This document shows positions 41,956-50,235 of a stretch of DNA of 64,000 nt, in pieces. The position numbers and the translations under genes are program-made. The DNA comes from JBBPZA01 sp963728925 (lineage in GTDB: Bacteria; Actinomycetota; Thermoleophilia; Solirubrobacterales; Solirubrobacteraceae), in NCBI GenBank assembly GCA_963728925.1, contig CAVSMB010000031.1, positions 189,614 through 253,613 of the forward strand, given 5' to 3'. The number at the start of each line of letters is the position of its first letter. Position 1 is the first letter of the stretch. Below the pieces are notes generated by a model that did no database searches, was not told the DNA's origin, and worked only from the letters and a program-made list of their open reading frames with translations.

Positions 41956-42825
41956 TCATCCTTCGATGTGCTCCACGCTCTCCGGGTAGGCCCGCATGTA
42001 CGCCTCGAGGGTCATCGGCGGGTGGCCGGCGATGTCCTGCACCGCCTCGCTGACCACGTCGAACTCCCCTGCGGCGATCGCGGCGTAGGAGCTGACCCAG
42101 CCCTCGACCTCCCAGTCGGGCGCCCCGTAGTGCGAGCGCGACTCGTAGGCCTCCTCGAGCGTCTCGTCCCTGAAGGAGATGCGCTCGCCGGTGAGGCGCG
42201 ACAGCTCCTCCGCGGCCTCGCCGAGGGTGAACCGCTCGCTTCCGGTCACGGGGACCGTCTCGCCGTCGTGCCGGCGGCCGAGCAGGACCTCGACCGCCAC
42301 GTCGGCGAGGTCGTCGCGGGCGACGGGCGCGAGGTGCCCCTCGTCGGCCGGGCCGCGGATCACCCCGTCGGCGCCGGCGAAACGCGGCATGAAATCCAGG
42401 TACAGGCTCATGCCCAGGAAGGTGTGGGCCAGGCCGCTGGCGCGGATGTGCTCTTCGGTGGCCCAGTGATGGCGATTGAGGGTGAACACCGCGTCGGGCT
42501 TCGCGCCGACGACCGAGAAGTACACGATTCTCTGGACGCCGGCCGCCACCGCGGCGTCGATCGCCGTCTTGTGCTGCGCGACGCGGTCTTGCGACTCGCG
42601 GCCGGGCACGAGGAGCAGCGTCTCGGCGCCCTCGAGCGCCGCCCGCATCTCGTCGCCGGCGGCGTAGTCGGACGCGACCGCGACCTGCGCACCGCCGGCG
42701 GCGGGCGCGCGCGAGGGGTCGCGGACGATCAGCCGCTGCGAGGCGCCGCGCGCGGCGAGCCGTGTGGCCACGCGACCGCCGAGCTCGCCGGTCGCTCCGG
42801 TCACGGCGATCAGGTCGTCTGCCAT
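41956..42825 (-). CDS. NmrA-like NAD(P)-binding protein
   Basis: Atypical short-chain dehydrogenase/NmrA-like protein, 289 residues. N-terminal Rossmann motif IAVTGATGELGGRVATRLAAR, then LLLVPGRES, VYFSVVGAKPDAVFTLNRHH and C-terminal GETVPVTGSERFTLGEAAEEL. Such proteins act as quinone oxidoreductases (QorB-like) or redox-sensing regulators. The ATG at 42825 is chosen because it puts the glycine motif close to the N-terminus. It follows two short genes on the same strand. Confidence 0.85.
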   Translation of the reverse strand: MADDLIAVTGATGELGGRVATRLAARGASQRLIVRDPSRAPAAGGAQVAVASDYAAGDEMRAALEGAETLLLVPGRESQDRVAQHKTAIDAAVAAGVQRIVYFSVVGAKPDAVFTLNRHHWATEEHIRASGLAHTFLGMSLYLDFMPRFAGADGVIRGPADEGHLAPVARDDLADVAVEVLLGRRHDGETVPVTGSERFTLGEAAEELSRLTGERISFRDETLEEAYESRSHYGAPDWEVEGWVSSYAAIAAGEFDVVSEAVQDIAGHPPMTLEAYMRAYPESVEHIEG

Positions 42826-42872
42826 GTCGCTCCGTTCCCGTCGAGGAACGCCTGGCAGCGTCGCACGGCGGC

Positions 42873-43184
42873 CTACCCCCTGATGACCAGGCGGTCGTCC
42901 TCGGCCACGGCTACTTCCCACGCGTGACCGGGGCGGTCGCCGTCGGCCCGCAGCACGAGCCGGTCGCCCTCGAGCGACCAGCGTCCGCTCGACTCCTCGG
43001 GCCGGTCGACAGGGCCGGGCGAGCGCTCCACGTAGGTCCCGTCCTCGCGGAGGTCGAACGACGTCCGCCCGCGTGCGGGTGGAAACGCGTGAGTCGACGG
43101 ACGGAACACCATCTCGTGATCGGTGTCCTCCTCGTGCGAGTGGACCCAATGACCGTGAAGCGCGTCCTCGCGGGCTGCGGCCAT
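42873..43184 (-). CDS. Small lipocalin-like protein
   Basis: 103-residue protein. The pattern HGHWVHSHEEDTDHEMVFRP, FDLREDGTYVERSPG and SGRWSLEGDRLVLRADG is that of small lipocalin-like beta barrels in which a G-x-W strand pair repeats. No signal peptide, so probably cytoplasmic. Its ATG overlaps the stop of the upstream M43 protease gene by one base (TGATG), so the two are translated together; a role as companion or inhibitor of the protease is possible but speculative. Confidence 0.6.
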   Translation of the reverse strand: MAAAREDALHGHWVHSHEEDTDHEMVFRPSTHAFPPARGRTSFDLREDGTYVERSPGPVDRPEESSGRWSLEGDRLVLRADGDRPGHAWEVAVAEDDRLVIRG

Positions 43185-44164
43185 CACAGCCCGGCCAGCT
43201 TCTTTCGCGGGCCCGCCAGCGTCGCGTTCATCCGCGCGACCTGTCCCACGGTGAACATGACCATGGCGTCGTCGTCGACGTAGTCCATGTAGTTCATGAA
43301 CATGTCGCCGCTGGGGCCGTTGTTGCACGTGATGTGGGGAACCGTCGGCTTTCCGGTGTTGGCCTGCTTGGCCGGCGGCGTGTCGGCGACGAAGTCGTTG
43401 CCGCTGCAGTCGTTGCGGTCGCCCCATATGTGGCGCAGGTTGAGGAAGTGCCCGACCTCGTGCGTCGCGGTGCGACCCTCGTCGAACGGCGCTTGCGCGG
43501 CGCCCTGGGTCCCGAACGCGGTGTGGAGGATCACCACGCCGTCCGTCGCCGCCGGGCCGCCCGGGAACTGCCCGTAGCCCAGCAGGGACGAGCTGAGCTG
43601 GCACACCCAGAAGTTCAGGTAGCGGTCGGTCGGCCACGGGTCGACGCCGCCCGTGCTCTTCGACTTGACCGTGTCGTCGGGACCGAAGGACTGCGCTGTC
43701 GTCGCCGTGCGGGTTATCCCTGAGGTCTTCTTGCCCTGGGGGTCGTTGGTCGCGAGGGCGAACTGGATGTTCGAGTCGGTGACGAGGCTCTTCCACACGC
43801 CCGGCACCTTGCTCTTGTCGGCGTTCTTCGCGCGGAAATCGCGGTTCAACGCCTTGGTCTGGCTCTTGACCTGCGCGTCCGAGATGTTCTCCGCGTCGGT
43901 CCGGTGGACGACGTGCACGACGACCTGGAGCGTGACGAGCTTGGCGGCTGCCCGCATGGCCTGGCCGCTCTCGATGCTGCGGCGCGTCTGCTCCTCGACC
44001 TCGAGGCGTCGCGCGCGGTACTCGGGCCGGGTCTCGGCCAGCAACTCGTGGACCACCATCTGGGCACACGTACGGTGTCTGCGCCTCGGCTGCGGACTCA
44101 TTCGTCGGGCTCCTCTCGTGTGCGCGACAGCGCCCATCCGCGCCGACGGGAGGGCGACGGCCAC
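43184..44164 (-). CDS. M43 (pappalysin/ulilysin-type) zinc metalloprotease
   Basis: Metzincin protease with the full zinc motif in RTATHEVGHFLNLRHIWGD (HExxHxxGxxH) and the methionine turn near MNYMDYVDDDAMVMFT. Both match the M43B family. Cysteines in NDCSGNDF, HITCNNGP and WVCQLSS fit the family's disulfides. No clear signal peptide is seen; the N-terminus is basic (RRRHRTCAQM), so export is uncertain. A start at Met22 (44101) is possible. It is coupled to the lipocalin-like gene downstream. Confidence 0.86.
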   Translation of the reverse strand: MAVALPSARMGAVAHTRGARRMSPQPRRRHRTCAQMVVHELLAETRPEYRARRLEVEEQTRRSIESGQAMRAAAKLVTLQVVVHVVHRTDAENISDAQVKSQTKALNRDFRAKNADKSKVPGVWKSLVTDSNIQFALATNDPQGKKTSGITRTATTAQSFGPDDTVKSKSTGGVDPWPTDRYLNFWVCQLSSSLLGYGQFPGGPAATDGVVILHTAFGTQGAAQAPFDEGRTATHEVGHFLNLRHIWGDRNDCSGNDFVADTPPAKQANTGKPTVPHITCNNGPSGDMFMNYMDYVDDDAMVMFTVGQVARMNATLAGPRKKLAGL

Positions 44165-44243
44165 TTTGCGGCGACCGTCTCAAACCGCTGTGGCGCCGTC
44201 AAGCGCACGAACCGGAACGCTTCCGCGAAAGCGGCTGCGCGGG

Positions 44244-44912
44244 TCAGTCGCGAAGCAGGTAGGCGGCCAGCGCGTCCGGCTGCGACAACGCGAGCAGGTG
44301 ACCGCCAGGCAGGACGTCCGCCTCGAAGCCGAGCCGCTCCTGCGCCAGCCGCTGCTGGAACTCGATCGGGAAGAAGCGGTCGTCGGCTCCGGCAACGACG
44401 CGGATCGGGACCGGCGGCCAGGCCTCGAAGTCGCAGACCGACTCGAACACCGCGTCGGCCTCGGGGCGCTGGTGCGGCTCACCGGCGGCGGCGACCTCGG
44501 GCGCGACGTCGTGGAGGAAGTAGACGGGCAGGTCGAACTCCGCCGGGTACCCGTGCCGCTCGGCCGCCGCCTTCCGCGCGTGCGACCACCCGGTGTTCTC
44601 CCACCAACCGCCCGGTGTCTCGCCGGGGGTCGGGATCATGGCGTTGACCAGGACAAGCGCGCGGACGGGGACCGTCGCCGCCACCAGCGGCGCGGTGAAC
44701 CCGCCCAGCGACTGCGCGACGAGCACCACGTCGTCGCGGTCGCCGATCGCGTCGACGACCTGCCGGGTGTACTCAGGGAGGCCGGCCGTCTCGTCGTCGC
44801 CGGGCAGATCGACGGCAATCGCTGCGTGCCCCGCCTCCCGCAGCCGGGGAACGACGAGATGCCAGTACCAGCCGGCGCCCCCGGCCCCCGGGATCAGCAC
44901 GAAGGTGCTCAC
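44244..44912 (-). CDS. Alpha/beta hydrolase
   Basis: Small serine hydrolase, 222 residues, close to plant-esterase-like (salicylate/methyl ester esterase) members. Seen: FVLIPGAGGAGWYWHLV (oxyanion region), VVLVAQSLGGFTAPLVA with nucleophile serine, AGADDRFFP with the acid, and LPGGHLLALSQPDAL with the histidine. The catalytic triad is complete. Cytoplasmic; substrate unknown. Confidence 0.86.
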   Translation of the reverse strand: MSTFVLIPGAGGAGWYWHLVVPRLREAGHAAIAVDLPGDDETAGLPEYTRQVVDAIGDRDDVVLVAQSLGGFTAPLVAATVPVRALVLVNAMIPTPGETPGGWWENTGWSHARKAAAERHGYPAEFDLPVYFLHDVAPEVAAAGEPHQRPEADAVFESVCDFEAWPPVPIRVVAGADDRFFPIEFQQRLAQERLGFEADVLPGGHLLALSQPDALAAYLLRD

Positions 44913-45053
44913 AGAACGCTCTCCGAGGGCGTGATTGCAGTCATCGATGGCAGAGTAGGACCCGTCGCCTGAACCCGCGTCTCAGCAGGGCCGCCCGGGA
45001 CCGGGCAGCGGCTTCTTCACACCCGACGCCCACGGGGCGCATAAGGTCGGTCG

Positions 45054-45821
45054 ATGCGCCGGTGGATCGGAGTTCTTGCCGTCCTGCTGGTCCTGGCGCC
45101 CGCCGCGGCGGCGGCCCGGGCCACCGAGCTGCCGCTCGGGCCCCGCTTCCTGAGCGAGACCCGTCACACGCAGACGATGGCGCGGGGCCTCACCTACACG
45201 GACATCCGGCGCGGACAGACCACGCCCGACCAGTTCTTCGTCGTGGACGTCGGCCTCACCCAGGATCGCCCGCAGGCCCAGGCCACCGCCGACGGCCTCC
45301 GGGCCGGCGGGCACCAGGCCGACGTGCTGGCCGTCGACGCCCAGGCGCCCGACACGCCGGACACCGGGCCTTTCTACACCGTGCGCAGCGGACGCTACGC
45401 GACGCTCGCGGAGGCGCAGGCCGGCGCGGCGGAGATCACCGCGCCCCGGCGCGGCGGAGATCACCGCGCAGGGGTACCTCGACGTGCACGCCGACTACAG
45501 CGGCGACGACGGGACCCCCACCGGCGGTCCGTGGCGCGTCCACGTCCTCGACGTCGACCCGCGTCGGTTCCGTGGCTCGGTGGCTCCGGTGCTCGCCAAC
45601 GACGTCGTCCCCGACCGCGAGACGCTCTCGAGCATCATGCGCGAACCGGGGCGCTCGCCGGAATCAACGGCGGCTACTTCGTCATCGGCGCCGCCGACGG
45701 CACCCCGGGTGACCTCGCCGGTCTTTCCGTCATCGGAGGCGACCTGATCAGCGAGGGCGTCAGCGAGCGCACCGACCAGGGGACTTCAGTCACGGTGGCG
45801 GGCTGGCCAGGGAGGCGGTGA
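45054..45821 (+). pseudogene. Broken secreted phosphodiester glycosidase (NAGPA-like) with SPOR-like domain
   Basis: Starts as a secreted protein (MRRWIGVLAVLLVLAPAAAA). A SPOR-like segment follows (FFVVDVGLTQDRPQAQATAD, then GPFYTVRSGRYATLAEAQAG). At about 45,445 a near-perfect 25-bp tandem duplication shifts the frame. Beyond it, another frame continues ITAQGYLDVHADYSGDDGTP and WRVHVLDVDPRRFRG. A second change near 45,655 gives ALAGINGGYFVIGAADGTPG, the start of the NAGPA domain. The rest of that domain is missing after about 45,800, where an unrelated remnant begins. It is inactive unless the sequence is wrong. Confidence 0.72.
45421..45469 (+). repeat. 25-bp tandem duplication causing a frameshift
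   Basis: CCGGCGCGGCGGAGATCACC (plus four more bases) occurs at 45421 and again 25 bases later at 45446. Since 25 is not a multiple of three, the second copy shifts the reading frame of the host gene. Confidence 0.88.
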
Positions 45822-46165
45822 CGGCGCAGCTTCGGTGGTCGGTCCAGATGCTCGACTCCCGTTGTCCGGAGGCGGTACGTGGCGAACTGCACACAGCAGT
45901 GGCAGACCTGGCTGGTGTAGCGGCGTGGATGTCATTCGACGGGCTCGCCCACAACGATTCACGGCGGCTGTTCCGGGTTGCGGTCGGCTGCTTAGGTGAG
46001 TACGACTGGCATCTACGGGCAATGCTGCTGTGCGATATGGCCCGCCAGGAGATCTGGTGCGGCGATCCGGACACTGGCCCTGACGTACGTGGAGATGGCG
46101 CTGGTGCGGGCGGATCGCCTCACAGCCACCGAGCGGGCGATGGCCAGTCCCGCCCGGGGCCGCCG
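45820..46165 (+). pseudogene. Fragment of a TPR-containing transcriptional regulator
   Basis: Reads ELHTAVADLAGVAAWMSFDG then RRLFRVAVGCLGEYDWHLRA, the tetratricopeptide part of the XRE-type regulators common in actinobacteria. A frame change near 46,075 moves to ALTYVEMALVRADRLTATER. Neither the N-terminal helix-turn-helix nor the C-terminus is present. Confidence 0.5.
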
Positions 46166-46185
46166 CGGCCGCACCCATGGAGGTT

Positions 46186-46626
46186 TCAGCTGAGCTGCTC
46201 GGCCAGTCCGATGATGATGCCGTCAGGGCCACGCAGGAAGCAGAGCCGGTAGATGTCCTCGTACTGCGCAATCTCGCCGACGAGTTCGGCACCGTGGCTG
46301 CGCAGGCGGGCAACGACGTCGTCGATGTCGTCGACAGCGAACATGATGCGGCGTATGCCCAGCGTGTTCGCCGGCGCGCTTTCCGGCTCGGCTCTGACCG
46401 CCGGCGGCGTGTGGAACTTCGTCAGCTCAAGCCGGCTGTGGCCGTCCGGGGTCCGCATCATGGCGATGTCGGCACGGACGTCGTTGAGCCCGACGACGCG
46501 GTCCACCCAACGCCCCTCGACCGGCGCCTCGCCTTCCAGCTCCATACCGAGTTCGGCGAAGAACGCTTTGGCAGCCTCGAGGTCGTCGACAACGATGAGA
46601 ACGCTGTCAATCCGCTGAATCGTCAT
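46186..46626 (-). CDS. VOC (glyoxalase/bleomycin resistance) family protein
   Basis: Vicinal oxygen chelate fold, 146 residues, two beta-alpha-beta-beta-beta modules. Seen: MTIQRIDSVLIVVDDLEAAK, DVRADIAMMRTPDGHSRLEL, IRRIMFAVDDIDDVVARL and CFLRGPDGIIIGLAEQ, with metal-ligand-like His/Glu positions. Start at ATG 46626. It looks intact and is flanked on both sides by gene fragments, so it may be a survivor within the decayed island. Confidence 0.83.
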   Translation of the reverse strand: MTIQRIDSVLIVVDDLEAAKAFFAELGMELEGEAPVEGRWVDRVVGLNDVRADIAMMRTPDGHSRLELTKFHTPPAVRAEPESAPANTLGIRRIMFAVDDIDDVVARLRSHGAELVGEIAQYEDIYRLCFLRGPDGIIIGLAEQLS

Positions 46627-46773
46627 ATCCCCGGAGCATAGGGTCGGATTTTCGCTGTGCCAATAACGGGTGGCGTGGTCTGCGCGCATTTCGGGCTTGC
46701 CGCCGGCCGAGGTGCAGGCGGATGATCTACGCGGCCGAAACCACCGACAGCAACCGCGAAGGGAAGCTGGTCC

Positions 46774-46845
46774 AACCGCTGAAAGGCAGCCCTGAACGCC
46801 TTCGACATCACCTTCGACGGCCGCATCAGCGCCGGACGACGCTAG
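46774..46845 (+). pseudogene. Possible C-terminal tail of an IS256-like transposase
   Basis: A short frame reads KAALNAFDITFDGRISAGRR-stop, which resembles the last residues of mutator (IS256) transposases. Only about 20 residues are recognisable and a stop precedes them in frame, so this is a weak call. Confidence 0.25.
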
Positions 46846-46954
46846 AACGACACGCCGAGTTACACCGAAAGACCGGCTCTGGCACAGTTTCCGTGATGCC
46901 TATACGGAGTGTCATCGATGGATCAGTTATGAAACTTGAGACTGTATCCGGTTA

Positions 46955-47295
46955 TTGAGCCTCAAAACAGTCGGTGATCTGCTCCTGCATCTTCCGGCGG
47001 TGCGCATCGACCGGATGGTGCATGATCTCGATCGGATCGAGTTGTGGGTCGCGCCGCGCGGCGACCATGCGGAGTGCCCGAGCTGCGGCGGCGCCTCGGC
47101 ACGGGTGCACAGCCGCTACCTGCGTCAGCTTCACGATCTGGTCGGTGGGCGGTCGGCAGGTACTCATTCACCTGCGGGTGCGCCGGTACTTCTGCGACGT
47201 AGCCGACGGCGGGGTGCGGACCTTTGTTGAGCAGGTGCCGGACCTGGCCCGCCGGCACGGGCGCCGCACCGGGGTGCTGCAGCGCGCTGCTTGCC
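46955..47295 (+). pseudogene. N-terminal fragment of an ISL3 transposase
   Basis: Reads AECPSCGGASARVHSRYLRQ (zinc finger and following strand), then after a frame change near 47,157 GGRQVLIHLRVRRYFCDVAD and GGVRTFVEQVPDLARRHGRR. This is the zinc-ribbon N-terminus of ISL3 transposases. The DDE catalytic region is missing. Confidence 0.65.
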
Positions 47296-47390
47296 ACCAG
47301 CACCTACCGGCCCAAGCGGCGCGCCGCACGCCGCACCGACAACACCGCCGCGTAAACGCCGAACACCAACGGAGGCACACGCACAGGGCA

Positions 47391-47424
47391 GAGGGGCGCG
47401 ACCGGTCATCCGGTCGCGCCCCTC
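47391..47424. other. Perfect 15-bp hairpin between IS remnants
   Basis: GAGGGGCGCGACCGG, loop TCAT, CCGGTCGCGCCCCTC: a flawless 15-bp stem with a 4-base loop between two transposase fragments of opposite strand. It could be a terminator or part of an IS end. No T-run. Confidence 0.8.
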
Positions 47425-47589
47425 GCTCCACTGGGATGAGTAGTAGCCCACGCAGGCCACGCAGCTCGCTGTCCGGCCGAGTCGCGCGGCTGCCGGCCCT
47501 CCTTCCACTGCACGTCGACCGTGGCGGGGTCGAACCCACGCCCCGGCGGATCGACGGCAGAATCCGCACCGTCACCAGGTCGTCCACCA

Positions 47590-47745
47590 CGAGCCGCTTA
47601 TGGAACAGCTCGGCGTCAGTGATCTTGCGCGGGCGGCCAGGACCGCGCCGGTCGATGAAGAACTCGTCAGCCAGGACGTAGAGTCCGATCAGGACGAGTC
47701 GAGGCAGGCGGGCACGATGGCCACCTCCACGTAGTCGACGGTGCA
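47590..47745 (-). pseudogene. N-terminal transposase fragment (IS982-like?)
   Basis: Reads LIGLYVLADEFFIDRRGPGR then PRKITDAELFHKRLVVDDLV, similar to the N-terminus of IS982/IS4-type transposases where a short helix precedes a basic PGRP-ITDAEL motif. The frame upstream (VDYVEVAIVPACLDS) lies in another phase. No catalytic part remains. Confidence 0.35.
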
Positions 47746-47907
47746 ACAGAACACCGCCTGCTTCGACAGCTCCCCTAACCAGCCCTCGCCCGGCCTATAA
47801 GGAATCGATCATCTAGATGCGTGATTCCATGTCGAGAAGCGCTGACCGGCTCCGCTCACCAGGTGAAGGGCCTCGACAGGCGCGGCCCACGACACCAGGA
47901 GACGACG

Positions 47908-48327
47908 ATGCCGAAGTACCTGCTGCTCAAGCGCTACCGCGGCGGCCCGGAGCCGCACCGTCCCGTGCCGCCGATCGACCAGTGGGCGCCCGAGGACGTG
48001 GAGGCGCATATGGCCTTCCAGAATCACGTCAGCGAGCTGCTCGAGGACAACGGCGAGTACGTCGACGCACAGGCACTCACGCCGGCGCGCACCTGGGTGC
48101 GCTACGGCGGCCCGGACGCCGCCCCCGTCACCACCGACGGCCCCCACCCCGAAACCAGCGACCTCGTCGCCGGCTGGTGGATGATCGACGTCGATTCGCA
48201 CGAGCGTGCGGTCGAGCTCGCGGCCTACGTCTCCTCCGAGCCCGGCCCGGGCGGCGAGCCGCTGTACGAGTGGATCGACGTCCGGGAGGTCATGTGGGAG
48301 CGTCCTCGGACGACTGACGCGGCGTGA
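47908..48327 (+). CDS. DGPF/YCII-related protein, partner of ECF42
   Basis: 139-residue protein of the YCII/DGPF superfamily: MPKYLLLKRYRGGPEP start, TTDGPHPETSDLVAGWWMID carrying the DGP signature, and LYEWIDVREV end. Members have a ferredoxin-like fold with a conserved histidine/aspartate site, and many sit next to ECF42 sigma genes. Its stop overlaps the sigma gene start, so the pair is co-translated. It probably acts with, or is a target of, the sigma factor; its biochemical role is unknown. Confidence 0.85.
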   Translation: MPKYLLLKRYRGGPEPHRPVPPIDQWAPEDVEAHMAFQNHVSELLEDNGEYVDAQALTPARTWVRYGGPDAAPVTTDGPHPETSDLVAGWWMIDVDSHERAVELAAYVSSEPGPGGEPLYEWIDVREVMWERPRTTDAA

Positions 48328-49526
48328 TCGACGAGCCGACGCGACGGCTGGACGAGGGCGCGCTGCGCGCCCTCGTCCCGCGGGTGCTCCCAGGCCTGGT
48401 CCGGCGGGGCGAGGACTTCGATGCCGCTGAGGACGCGCTGCAGGAGGCGCTGCTGGAGGCGCTGCGAGTGTGGCCCGAGCACCCGCCGCGCGACCCGCGC
48501 GCGTGGCTGACGACGGTCGCGACGCGGCGGCTCGTCGACGCCCGCCGCAGCGAGGCCGCCCGCCACCGCCGCGAGGAGACTACACACGCCGAGCCGCAGC
48601 CCGCCGCCACCGAGGAGGGCGACGACACCCTCTTCCTGCTCTTCTGCTGCTGCTACCCCGACCTCGCGCCCGCCTCCCAGGTGGCGCTGACCCTGCGCGC
48701 CGTCGGCGGCCTCACCACCCGGGAGATCGCCGACGCCTTCTACGTGCCGGAGGCCACGATGGCGCAGCGGATCAGCCGGGCCAAGCGCGCCCTGCAGGGG
48801 CGCCGCCTGGACCAGCCCGGTGACCTCGCCGTCGTGCTGCGCGTGCTCTACCTCGTCTACACGGCCGGCCACGCGGGCCGGGTGGACCTGGCGCGCGAGG
48901 CGATCCGGCTCGCCCGCCAACTCACCCTCGCCACCGAGGAACCGGAGGCGCGCGGGCTGCTCGCACTGATGCTCCTCAACCACGCCCGCCTCCCGGCGCG
49001 ATTCGACTCAGAGGGTCGCATCGTCACGCTCGACCGGCAGGACCGTGGCCTGTGGGACACCCGCGAGATCGCCGAGGGCGTGCGCGTCCTGCAATCGGCG
49101 CTCGCCGTTCAGCGCCCCGGGCGCTACCAGATCGAGGCCGCGATCGCCGCCCTGCACGACGACGCGGCCAGCGCCGAGGAGGCCGACTGGCCGCAGATCC
49201 TCGCCTGGTACGACGATCTCGTCGCCCTCACCGACGACCCGGTGCGCCAGGACCCCGCCGCCGTGCTCGGCCGCGCGGTCGCGGCCGGCCACGTCCTCGG
49301 TCCCGCCGCGGGGCTGCGCGAGACCGACCGGCTGCGCGACGTGATCGGCGAGCGGCACCGCTGGCACGCCGTTCGTGGCCACCTGCACGAGCTCGACGGC
49401 GACCTGCCCGCCGCCGCTGCGGCCTACGCCGAGGCCGCCCGCCGGGCCACGAACCTCCCCGAACGCGACCACCTGGTCCGCCAGGCCGCCCGCGCGCGGG
49501 CCGCCGAGCTACCGTCGAGCACATGA
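48324..49526 (+). CDS. ECF42-type sigma factor with C-terminal TPR-like domain
   Basis: Group ECF42 sigma factor, 400 residues. Region 2 (FDAAEDALQEALLEALRVWP, RAWLTTVATRRLVDARRS) and region 4 (GLTTREIADAFYVPEATMAQ) are followed by the DUF6596-like helical C-terminal domain (DLAVVLRVLYLVYTAGHAGR, EARGLLALMLLNHARLPARF, GRYQIEAAIAALHDDA). In studied ECF42 proteins this domain replaces an anti-sigma factor in controlling activity. GTG start overlapping the DGPF stop. A truncated ArdC-like gene lies just downstream on the other strand. Confidence 0.92.
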   Translation: MIDEPTRRLDEGALRALVPRVLPGLVRRGEDFDAAEDALQEALLEALRVWPEHPPRDPRAWLTTVATRRLVDARRSEAARHRREETTHAEPQPAATEEGDDTLFLLFCCCYPDLAPASQVALTLRAVGGLTTREIADAFYVPEATMAQRISRAKRALQGRRLDQPGDLAVVLRVLYLVYTAGHAGRVDLAREAIRLARQLTLATEEPEARGLLALMLLNHARLPARFDSEGRIVTLDRQDRGLWDTREIAEGVRVLQSALAVQRPGRYQIEAAIAALHDDAASAEEADWPQILAWYDDLVALTDDPVRQDPAAVLGRAVAAGHVLGPAAGLRETDRLRDVIGERHRWHAVRGHLHELDGDLPAAAAAYAEAARRATNLPERDHLVRQAARARAAELPSST

Positions 49527-49527
49527 C

Positions 49528-49690
49528 GATCCCACCGCGCCCAGCCCTCGCTGGTCAGCAGCTCGCGCGCGGCGTCATCTAGCCGTTGGCGGGTAACGTC
49601 GCGACGGCACTGGCGCTCGGCCTCGCTGAGTGGTGCCCGTCGGCGTCGCAGCGTGCCAGCCGGCGCCGGCGTGGTGGTGTTGGTAGCCAC
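49528..49690 (-). pseudogene. N-terminal fragment of an ArdC-like protein
   Basis: From a GTG at 49690 preceded by GGAG the frame reads LSEAERQCRRDVTRQRLDDA then ARELLTSEGWARW, the start of ArdC-type ssDNA-binding proteins of plasmids and integrative elements, then stops matching at about 49,527 where the ECF42 gene ends. The main domain is lost. It marks past presence of a conjugative element. Confidence 0.45.
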
Positions 49691-49824
49691 GGAGAGCTCC
49701 TTTCCGCTAGGGCCCCGCCCGTCGCGGGGCCGATGCCGCCCACCCGCACCCGCAGGGGTGCGAACCTGGGGCGGCTCGGAACCGCGACGGGCACGGCACG
49801 CTCCCTCACCCCCGATGCGAACAT

Positions 49825-50208
49825 GTGTTCGTGGGAGAGCACGGGTCGCCGTACACGCGCTTCCGCCTCGCGCTCGCGGCCCCAAACCCGCTGCTGGTCA
49901 CCGCCGCCGCGCTCGAGCTCGGGCGCCTAGCGCTCGCCGCCGCGCTCGCGGTATGCCTGGTCTACCGTGACCACGACCGCGAGCGCTGCGAGCGCGCCGC
50001 CGTGCGCTGGCTCGCGCGGTTCTGCCAGGAGACCCCCGGCGTCGCCGTACGCGACGCCCAGCTCGCCCTCGCGGCCCTAGCCGCGCTGACCGGGCCCGCC
50101 CGGCATGGCGCCGCTCGCGCCCTCGCCGAGCTCACCGAGGCCTACGGCCACGACGACGTCGCCCAAATCCTCCACGAATGGCTCGACGACCGACCCGGCG
50201 CTACATAA
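49825..50208 (+). CDS. Hypothetical protein of island type
   Basis: 127 residues starting with GTG. Helical, alanine-rich: FRLALAAPNPLLVTAAALEL, then YRDHDRERCERAAVRWLARF, ETPGVAVRDAQLALAALAAL and a C-terminal YGHDDVAQILHEWLDDRPG. No known motif. Proteins of this look occur near ArdC-like genes in actinobacterial mobile elements (recollection, not a search), so it may be cargo of the same lost element. Confidence 0.6.
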   Translation: MFVGEHGSPYTRFRLALAAPNPLLVTAAALELGRLALAAALAVCLVYRDHDRERCERAAVRWLARFCQETPGVAVRDAQLALAALAALTGPARHGAARALAELTEAYGHDDVAQILHEWLDDRPGAT

Positions 50209-50235
50209 GCACCACGCGTGGTTCTGTGCCCGTTG

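Noticed and set aside
41120..41989. Plus-strand frame with Pro-Thr-Ala repeats
   Set aside because: Antisense of the hexapeptide/cysteine repeat gene; the minus strand has the proper start and a coherent repeat pattern.
47500..47550. tRNA or tmRNA T-arm-like sequence (GTGGGTTCGACCCCGCCAC on the minus strand)
   Set aside because: No acceptor, D or anticodon arms pair around it; chance within IS debris.
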